Source: Varroa destructor
Lineage: Eukaryota; Arthropoda; Arachnida; Mesostigmata; Varroidae
Length of the DNA stretch: 64,000 bases
NCBI RefSeq assembly: GCF_002443255.2
Contig: NW_019211454.1
Coordinates: 30,672,061 to 30,736,060, forward strand
Direction of reading: 5' to 3'
In this document: positions 53,357 to 64,000 of the stretch, one piece after another
Numbering within the stretch: the stretch's first letter is position 1
Layout: the number at the start of each line of letters is the position of its first letter
Notes under the pieces: model-generated
Told to the model about the DNA's origin: nothing
Database searches by the model: none
The model's input: the letters and a program-made list of their open reading frames with translations, nothing else
Made by a program: the position numbers and the translations under genes

Positions 53357-55276
53357 CTGCAAGTAGCACAAATAAGTATATACAGCGTGTTAAAACCGCT
53401 ATCACAAAACAGAAGCCAGAATGTTTTTTGGATTAGATAAAATTAGACCAACTAGCACCTACTGCAGCTGTTTTCGACAGTTTACCTGCTTTTTTCCATT
53501 ATAAATTGATTTATTAAAGATCTATTAAACATCAAAGTATTTGCAAACAACTTTCGTAACTTTTCTTTATAGACTTGATGTTTTGAGGCATTCAGACGGC
53601 TGATTTTGCGATATTCTGATATGTCAAATCCTCCACAGCTCCTTTAATCGACCAGATGTGACCTAATAAAAGGTACTCGTGTGTACAAATAATTGTTAAA
53701 AACAAAAACCAAGAAAAAACATACCAGATTTATTCGGCTTATCATCCGAACGATGCTGAATGATTATCTCTTCTTTTGATGTTTTCTGGTCTTCGGATTC
53801 TTCTTGTTTTGAGCCAAGAAGGAGTTTGTACTCCTGAAGCATTTTGTAATGTTCTCCGTTCTGGCCAATCCTTATTGGCACACGGATACCTGCAGTTGCC
53901 GCTGGCCTTGGAAATTCGGAACTGCCTGACTTAAATGCTTCATACTGTAGCTTATCTGTAATAATACACGTTTTTAAACTTTATACAATAATTTGTTATT
54001 GCTTGTTTCTATTACGTACAGAACATTGATGTTTGGTCCTAACGGTGGATCAGCAAGCTTTCTGGTCAGATACAAGTTTTAAAAAGAATTGTTAGGGTCT
54101 GGTGGAAGAAATCTAAAAATGGAAGACTGGTTATCCTTCTAAATATCTGGCCGTTATAGACTCGCGCCAACGAGGGAGATGACGTCCTTTATAAAAAAAA
54201 AAAAGTTTTGGCTTTATAAAGCTGAACCTCCTGTAAACTGGATTTGTAATCGCATAAATATAGTAAATAATAAAAGTAATAATTTTTTTATTGATTTAAT
54301 TGACTCGCTGCCTTTTATTCTTTTTAAAGTATTATAATGTAATCTACACATCGTAGCGAATCAATTTTTACACAACCATAGTTGGAAATTCACCTCCAAG
54401 GTAGAGCTCAATTGTCTTCTTGTGTAATGTGACAGATCCTTCCTCTGGGCAGTGTCCCGAATACTTAATTTTCTTAAGTAACTTCCATCTGAGATCAACT
54501 TCAGCATCATGCTCGGCGATTTTGTTCTTTTCAATAAGGAATTTACTCTTCAGCAATCTCTAAAAGTATTAACACACCAAATCCACTGCTAGAAGCGTGA
54601 GAATTAGCAATTTATGCTTTATGCTTTTCACAAAGATTATCGGATTTCTAACAAATATATAAATACATCTTTCTTGAATTGCTAGTTTCATATTATAAAT
54701 TATTTTTTCTATATTTTACACTCTTGCATCTCACCCGCTGCCGGGTAACCTAGGTTAATTCTTGATCTATAGAGATTTTTTTCCTCCAATCAACCAACTT
54801 TGTATATCAATCCTAGGTACCTATACTTCTTTGCTAAATAAAATATACCTTTGCTCCTATAGCACTTATTGGAAATTCCTCTGCGATTTTTGTTGGAGTC
54901 CATTCTTCAGGATTCTTTCGATGAAGGTAAATAATTTGTTGTTTAGCTGCCCAGTGCAGTAAGTTGCTCTCAGGAGGATGAGGATTTTCCTCTTTTTTCA
55001 TTAGAATTTTCTTTATCCGGTGACGCTGCTCTCGTTCTTCTCTGGATTGGTGGTCATCAGATGACGTCCGGTGGTGGTTGTACAGTCACATGAAACAAGG
55101 CAAGGTTTAAAATAAACTAAGACAATTGACCTGAAGGTCCATATGGGGTGGCTCGTGAACAGGGAATTTGATACTTTTAAACGCTATTCGATCGCTAAAG
55201 CCGGTACTTACGACACTCCAAAAGACTATTGACCAATATACGGAAAGTTTTCGTAAGTGCTCGATTATGGACAATA
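52968..55276 (-). CDS. NGRN: Neugrin homologue (whole gene; 5' end unresolved)
   Basis: Neugrin is a mitochondrial protein; the human one is needed for 16S rRNA stability and mitoribosome assembly, and yeast Rrg9 is related. Exons on the minus strand, 5' to 3': tentative 55276-55212, then 55039-54849, 54559-54394, 53955-53725, 53356-52968. All junctions are GT-AG and phase-consistent. The diagnostic block spans two exons: QQIIYLHRKNPEEWTPTKIA then EEFPISAIGAK joined to RLLKSKF, matching the family's YLH...P..W....A..F.(I/V)S......(V/L)LKSKF. The C terminus GSDGEALYRI matches the family's D-G-x-x-LYRI ending. The middle is charged and poorly conserved, as usual. Length is at least about 320 residues (human 291). 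No initiator ATG is placed: the tentative first exon has a basic, mitochondrial-presequence-like stretch (ALTKTFRILVNSL) but no ATG. It lies head-to-tail behind AHCY, within about 0.8 kb. Confidence 0.75.
53725..53955 (-). CDS. NGRN: Neugrin internal exon (charged linker)
   Basis: Acceptor CGTGTATTATTACAG and donor AATCTG|GTATGT on the minus strand; 231 nt, enters and leaves one base into a codon, matching both neighbours. Encodes a hydrophilic segment (IGQNGEHYKMLQEYKLLLG, then acidic and Lys-rich), with no recognised domain. Confidence 0.72.
54394..54559 (-). CDS. NGRN: Neugrin exon with LKSKF motif
   Basis: Acceptor TTAATACTTTTAG, donor CTTGGAG|GTGAAT. Begins RLLKSKFLIEKNKIAEHD, directly continuing the helix-turn-helix-like neugrin core from the preceding exon. 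Reading past the donor gives a short tail and stop, but the strong donor and phase match indicate splicing at 54394. Confidence 0.8.
54849..55039 (-). CDS. NGRN: Neugrin exon with YLH...W core
   Basis: Encodes IYLHRKNPEEWTPTKIAEEF and ends GCAAAG|GTATAT in phase 0. The 5' boundary is less certain. An in-frame TGA lies upstream at about 55091-55093, so the exon must start downstream of it. The acceptor CCACCAATCCAGAG, just after a CTGAT branch-point-like string, gives a start at 55039 that agrees in phase with the tentative first exon; a start at 55041 would not. Confidence 0.7.
55212..55276 (-). CDS. NGRN: Tentative neugrin N-terminal exon
   Basis: 65 nt on the minus strand bounded by a TACTAAG branch-point-like string, acceptor AGTTTTGCAG and donor GTGTC|GTAAGT. 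In the matching phase it reads IVHNRALTKTFRILVNSLL plus EC, an amphipathic basic stretch with no acidic residue until near its end, like a mitochondrial presequence. It contains no ATG, so another exon would be needed upstream. The call rests on splice-site quality and phase only. Confidence 0.35.
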
Positions 55277-56054
55277 CTGCAAAACTATCTTAGTAGGATG
55301 CAAAATCAGAAGGGCACATGAGGTCGGACGTATGCAAAGCCGGGTAGTGCACATATCCGATTTTTCAGTAATAACAGACTTCCGAAAGTTGCGAAACTGT
55401 CCTAATCGAGGATTGGCAAGGATCGTCGGGCCGTCTTTCATTATCACGAAAGTAACAAAGGTATAATTCTTGTTCCTAAAAAAATATCGCATCTAATTCC
55501 GTAAATTAGCTCGGGGATACTCTGCATTTGTAATAATTTGAATTCAACAGATAATTTGTAGTTCAACATAAAAATTGAGTACGTAAACCTGTGTAACTTG
55601 ACATATTTGTTTTCGTTTTCTACCCTTAAGGATATATTCCTTTGTATGTCACTGGCTAGTGTATTTCAACCGTTGCTTAGATTTCCAGCTTTGTCTTAAT
55701 ATGTAATAACAACTTGCTCTCGATAGTACTCCCCCATCTTTTCTCCTGCTGTTCTATCGTTTCTTATATCTCCAGCTCTTCTGATCTCCGGCTCAAACTA
55801 CTAAATAGTGCATATTTAACTTTATTGGATAGTCGAACAGTATAGGTTCATCAAAATCAAAAACATTTAAGGTTCAATATCAAAACACTCCCAGATCTTC
55901 AATCACATCCAACAGACGATGATTCTTACACGTTCATTCATTAATAAATACACATTACACATCTGTTAAATACCACCTGTATTTATTATGTCATGCGCTG
56001 CAATCTATACATCTCTGTATCGTAGAGTCGTTGGTACTGCTTTTTTGTTGAGCT
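55277..56054 (-). other. Gap between neugrin and AHCY; likely neugrin promoter and AHCY 3' UTR
   Basis: No protein is recognised. AHCY 3' UTR and poly(A) signal occupy the upper end. The remaining roughly 500 bp must hold the start of the neugrin transcript if the gene model is right. No TATA or CpG island stands out. Confidence 0.4.
55982..55987 (-). terminator. AHCY: AHCY polyadenylation signal AATAAA
   Basis: The minus strand reads AATAAA 67-72 bases after the AHCY stop codon, a normal distance for a short 3' UTR. Another copy lies further on at about 55822. Confidence 0.55.
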
Positions 56055-58592
<2,538 letters not shown>

Positions 58593-58850
58593 TGTTATAT
58601 CAACGAGTCAAATCACAACCTACGGAAATACGCGAATGCAGCTCCGCACAATTTATGTATTTACTCTTACGCGTTTCACACGTGTTTTGTACGAGAACCG
58701 GCTTGCTGCCGGCTCGCTAGGAAGAATGCGTGATGGTCCCAAAGGAAAGGGCGATCCGAGCGCGCGAATATTTGAATCTACCATTGCGTGTGACATACAT
58801 CAACATCGGTGTAGCTTCGTAACCGTAATTATTTCTTACTGATAACTTTT
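58593..58850 (-). promoter_or_regulatory. AHCY: AHCY promoter / 5' UTR region
   Basis: Sequence just upstream of the ATG is CpG-enriched compared with its surroundings (about 58660-58780, with GCGCGCG). It contains a canonical E-box CACGTG at 58679-58684. An initiator-like TCAGTA lies on the minus strand near 58838-58843, about 250 bp from the ATG. No TATA box was seen at the expected distance. TSS position is inferred. Confidence 0.4.
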
Positions 58851-61680
58851 GTGCTCAGCTAACGAATAAAGGTAGGCAGTCCAGTATTGTTAGCAAAAAG
58901 TATATGCTGTGCAGTGAATATTGTCGGGAGGCATAAAAACCCGCCGATTGTAAGAAATCATCCACTATGCTAAAAACATGACTTGTGTTACTTAAGGGAG
59001 ATGCTTACATTTTATTAATAAACTTGTAACGTTTCTAAGTGAATAAATCAAGGCTGGAATCGAAGTCTCTCATATTCTCTCACTAAGATTGCTTAAATTT
59101 TAATACCAGTATTAGTACCCAAAAGTTCATATAACGCCGAGATGAAAAATTGAGAAAAAATGAAGCTCAGAGTAATATTTTGTAATAACGTTTTAAGGCA
59201 AGCTGGACCAAAAAGCCTTTACCGATTTGGATCTACATGAATAATCCATATAGTGGAAGCGTAATCTTAGGCTCCGCAGATATATTCTTCTATAATGTTA
59301 AATTTATCAGCAAGCTCTGCGCCACGCTCAGTAGGATATCGTTGAAGACAATTCGTGTGGAGAGTGATGACACCTCTCTGTATCACACCGAGTATAAAAT
59401 ACGCATCCATGTTAGCATCGCTGCGTGAACTTCAGCCAACACAACAATGGTTGGCTTTAGCACATACTGAAAAGAAATGACGCTGGCTAACCGATATCAC
59501 AGAGTTACTTAGAACTTGACGCTTTATTTAATGGCCTTTTCTCAAAAACTTATTGGGCCGACTTCAGCAAAAGACACTCTTAAGCATTGTAATATCGTAT
59601 CGCCATATCGACTCTATGGAGTTTGTTAAAACACAACGTTAGAAGGCAAGCGATTTGGGCGGTGAAGATTTTGTCAAAAGGAGAGGTGTTGTCACAGGGG
59701 CGCACACTGACGTTGACTTTTAGTAGTACATCGGGATGTATATATACATATATAAATGGTTTTAAGTTATTCTATAAAACATGTCGTCAATCGCTACGTT
59801 AATCCCTAGAATAAAAAACAATAATAGGCAGATTATATACAAATCACAGAAGTTCATTTTTAGGATAGATACGATTATATGTGAGGTGTATGGAAAATAT
59901 ATGCGTCATTAACTTGTTCTAAAGTAAATCTGTTTAAGTGGTGATAGGTAACTAATAACCTTTCACTCAACAATTATTGAATGATCTATACGATGGAGTG
60001 ACTTTGTATCACTGATGCTGGTTGATCGCGTCGTAAGTGGTAAATTTAATAAAATCAATAACAGATGTGTCAGCATAAGTCAATTAAAAATAAGTGGTTA
60101 AGTGCCTATAGCTACCTTCAGTCTCGCAAAGAAAAATGTTAAATCGCATATGTTCAATGAAATGGCGGCATATAATTAACGAAAATAACGTATGTTAGTT
60201 CCAGCTTTGGTGGGTGACCACGATGCGCGCACTATCTGCCGGACCGAACGATTTATGAGAGGCCTCTTAAAGAAACAGGCACTTCTGGTAAATAATCCGT
60301 TCGCTACACACTGTTTGCCGCATGCACTTGTGTCGTTAACGATACGATACAATATTTATCTATCTACGTTTGTTATTACAAGTCCATAGATTTAACTTTT
60401 GGTGGTTTACTTTCTTGTAGCCCACCAGAATAAAATAAGGCATAGCATTTACGAGGATTAGGCTTTCTATTTGAGAGAGAATATTTATGGATAGACTGAT
60501 TTGAATTTATTTCTAAGGGTTTCTGACCGCGGTCTAATCACCCGTAACATCACTATCGCCTTTTTTATTGCAATTTCATATAACATCTTAGATGTGGATA
60601 TTATAAAATAGAATTGCTGCTTCGTAGTATCGAATGGCTCAGTAATCAGCTCCAGCGCTAAATGCCTTTATACTTTGAATCAATGGATGTAAAAACGTTA
60701 CTATATGTGATCATGCGACGGGGATTGGCACCGCTGAGGTCGCGCAGCCTGAAGAAAGTGGAACTTATTCCTTGCATTTCTAGACTGCATATGCGCGTAA
60801 AAGCTATCTTGTTTTGCCGGACACGAAAAAAAAACATTTACCTTACATGATAATTGTCTAGCGTAAAATGAATATACAATTGAAGTTTACAACAACAGCT
60901 CAGTTTCAAGAATGGGAGCATCCGCGATGCTCGAATTCTTTCTAGATTATCAATTGTAAGCAGCGGGGTGATATCAAGGTGTTTTTGCAGTGGCAAATAT
61001 GACGTAACGTCTAAAGCGATTTACCCACCACTCGTTGTCCTACAGTCACGAGAACAATACGGTGTCTATTGCACCGAGTAGCTGACATCAAAACCTGGAG
61101 CACCTGAAAACTCAAGGCGCGATTGCCATGTTCCTTCGCTGGACGGCTACAGCGTTAGGAGAGGGTTTAGGAAAATCGCCTATATATCCTCAATTTTCTA
61201 GTTACCTTCAAATACGTCAAAATGATATCAAGGTAAAGTGCCTCTTTCGAGTTCTGACGTTATCGGGCTGCACTGCTACTTTTAGCGTCCAAAACTTTAA
61301 AAACGGATTTCGAGATCGAACTGTTGTCATAGGTCATGCTAGAAACGGATCTTCCAAATTTTGCAAAATGCAGTTATTGTGTCGTCCATCATAGTACACT
61401 AACTGTGTTTGAGCGAAATTTATACAATTTGTCACAATCGTCTATAAAGTAATGGTTTTTTAGAAATTTTTATAACATATAGACAGTTATTTTTCAAATT
61501 TTCCTTAGACTTCAGTTTGCTCCAAAGTCTGGAGTTACATTAGAGATTTCTCTGGGTGTCTAATTTCTTTAAATGGCTACACGTTACCGACATTAATTAA
61601 CGCTTGCATTGCTTAGGGCTTGCGAACCCAACAACTACAATTTGGCTAATTATTTTCTTCCTTTGTATAATAACGTAATA

Positions 61681-61682
<2 letters not shown>

Positions 61683-61712
<30 letters not shown>
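61683..61712. repeat. (AT)15 microsatellite
   Basis: Uninterrupted AT dinucleotides. Confidence 0.97.
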
Positions 61713-61715
<3 letters not shown>

Positions 61716-62816
61716 ACGCTTCATGGCAAAATAAAAAAAGCACCTCTGCCCCGCTTTGTCCCAGCTGATTAGTCGTGTATCGCATTTTACAAACCTAACT
61801 GAAGTTTGAAATATAACAAGCAAAATGTTAGTCTATTTTGTTTCACCTTTTTTTTTTCAATAAACTCCTATAGAATTTTGATCGTTTGTTAGGCTGTCAC
61901 AAAACACGCGTTAGCATACGAACATGTGTTTCCGAAAACAAACATTCAGTTAATGGCGCAAATTTTCAAATGCCTTATGCATATTTAAAATCCGAAAGAC
62001 GATATTGGTTGTACAGCATACATGGCGAAAATATAGCAGGACTGGTAAGCACCGTTTCGAAAGTTATATTTTTAGCGCGCTGCTGTGATTTATTCTCTGT
62101 AAATGGAGATAAAGATTATCGTAATTAGCAGAGCGATTCCAGTTCTTGCTTGCTATGAACATTCAACTAGCTTTTTATGTCTATAGATTTAAACTGTTTA
62201 CTCTGCCAGATTATATAGGACGTGAAGGTGATCGAGGTGGAGATTTTGAACCTGCTGAGTTTTGGCGTGATAGAACTAGGTAGTAAGGAAGCAAAGCTAC
62301 AGCGACAAATTTCCCGTAGAACGTGCGTTATACAACAGGAAAAGATGCTGGATCAGTAATGATAATGAGCATACAAAAGATCCTGTGAAAAGTAAATAGC
62401 TATACTTGGAATACGATTTATCTATAATTTAAAGAGGGAGTTTTTGTTGAAGACAATAGTAATACTACGGTTCGAGATAGGGACACTTAGGTTTTGGAGA
62501 AAGAGAAAGTATACGAAATTATAGATACTAAATAATAAATAAACAGGTTATCTGTTCTATATAGGTAGCTATACTGACTGATCGTCACAAATGCAATGGG
62601 ACGAGCAAGTATTTAACATTTATTAGCACTCGGCATTTGTGATTGTTTTACGCACAGTTGGAATAGGTCAAAAACAACAATCGCGCACGTATTAATTAGG
62701 CCCTAAGAAATGCTATTCCGTCGAAAGCCTTATGTGACTGAGTAAAACTCTGTCCAGAGTAATTCGAAGTTTTTTAGACGAGAAGTGTAAATAGTTGTAT
62801 AGATCTTGCACGTTCT

Positions 62817-62850
62817 GTTATTGCGTACTTCAGCGGTTATTGCGTACTTC
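62817..62850. repeat. 15-bp duplication, 19-bp period
   Basis: GTTATTGCGTACTTC at 62817-62831 and again at 62836-62850, separated by four bases. Confidence 0.9.
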
Positions 62851-64000
62851 TTGCTTTCAGTGCACGGTTATTCCGTGCCACGGTGGCTCTTCAGCAATCA
62901 AAAGTTAGTATTTAAATAGAAAAATGACAGGCTTCAAATAGTCAAGGCCATCTATCTGCCCTGATTTTGTAGTACAGCTCGAATACTGCCAGCTGGAGTT
63001 TCTTCAAAGAGTTCCCAAACCCCGCGGAAGATTAATTAGGCTTCAATGATTTCAAATGTCAACAAACAAAGGGAACATAGATTGCTTACTTTCTAGGCAA
63101 TTTATTGTCGTTTGTCGGGCAAATACGTAATGATGTTTATTTTCAATTAAGGCAACATACCAAACAATCGAGAATCAAGTTAGTATGTTGAACGGTTAAC
63201 GAGCTTACAGCTAAAATATTTGCATTTGAAGACAAATTAATAACGAAAACACAGATTTGCATATGTACTTACAGAGCAACAAAATGAAGTTAAGTTGCAG
63301 GCTAGACTTTATTTTCAAAATTATTCTTACTGTAAAACTTTGGTTCTTTTTTTTCACGAAGCTACATAACTAGCTGAACACGCTATAGCGAATATATTCG
63401 TATAAACGTTTCTGTTTATGGTAGAAACATTGTTTCGAAATAGGCATATCATAAGTTATTGAACATAAGTGTATAATATTGTAGACATTACCCATCCAGA
63501 GCTGGCAGTAGCTCTATAAATAGAAAATCGGTATACTATAGGTGGCAGTTATCCTAACCCATTCCAAATTGAGCCACTTCCACTTTTTAATTTTCTAACC
63601 CAGTCTTCTAGTGGTGGCTTCAAGACCAATACAATCAGGTGGTTTAGGCGCATAGACCAGTGAGCGAATAAATCAGCACTTATCAATATAAAGGCCAACA
63701 CTTCGCTTGAAATGCGCCTTTTTAACTTTTCCCGCGTAGCGTTTTGAGTTTCGCCTTCGGTACCACTATTCCGCCTAGGTTTAGACGGCTAATTGAGCTC
63801 TTTCTAATAGATCCTAGCAAACATCGTTGCTGGAAGAAGTAAACAAGATCGTTTTGACGCAGACTAGAAAAACGCGCTAATTAACAAGTAATTAAATTTT
63901 AATTTTCCATCTTAAGCTAACATGGTTAATTACGAATAAAATTATATACAAGCAAATAATAATAATGCTTGCGTAGAGGTTCGTGCTGAGTCATTATCGT

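Larger units (their letters stand above)
58851..64000. other. Non-coding AT-rich stretch, no gene recognised
   Basis: No conserved exon is found. A splice-bounded plus-strand frame at 61891-62044 and another short frame at about 62211-62279 look exon-like but do not join in phase (see findings). An (AT)n tract and a short duplication are present. It may be intergenic, or the flank of a gene beyond the window. Confidence 0.45.

Overview
This is a window of nuclear eukaryotic DNA, about 60% A+T. Its genes are split by GT-AG introns, it carries simple-sequence repeats, and it has one scaffold gap of 100 N. The three recognisable proteins are animal housekeeping enzymes or factors. Compact introns in the genes beside long non-coding flanks, plus a decayed mariner element, suit an arthropod. 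A parasitiform mite is my best guess, but that is inference and no sequence feature proves it.

Layout. From 1 to about 31.4 kb I recognise no conserved protein exon. This stretch holds a decayed mariner transposase (about 7.2-7.6 kb), microsatellites, two perfect short palindromes, the gap (14160-14259), and two CpG-rich patches (11.7-12.0 and 15.6-16.3 kb) that could be promoters or 5' exons. From 31.4 to 33.2 kb there is a larger patch rich in G+C, CpG and trinucleotide repeats. It has several good plus-strand splice donors and is the best candidate for the promoter and 5' leader of the ACSL gene. From 33.2 to 44.5 kb the DNA is probably a long 5' intron.

Gene block, 44.5-58.6 kb. ACSL3/4-type long-chain acyl-CoA synthetase lies on the plus strand (four coding exons, 44529-49206, 736 residues). 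It converges with two minus-strand genes in tandem: a neugrin homologue (mitochondrial rRNA/mitoribosome factor, four mutually phase-consistent exons plus a tentative N-terminal exon, 52968-55276) and S-adenosylhomocysteine hydrolase (AHCY, three exons, 56055-58592, 436 residues). All coding splice junctions were derived by matching intron phase and family sequence. The three genes share no single pathway: one activates fatty acids for lipid synthesis, one supports mitochondrial translation, one clears S-adenosylhomocysteine in the methylation cycle. Their proximity looks like ordinary gene packing.

From 58.85 to 64 kb I see no convincing gene. I found no undescribed multi-gene system. The observations most worth checking are the three perfect inverted repeats (likely template-switch products), a diverged duplicate of the AHCY exon 3 start with its splice acceptor inside the preceding intron, and the string of CpG-rich patches that may be alternative promoters of ACSL.
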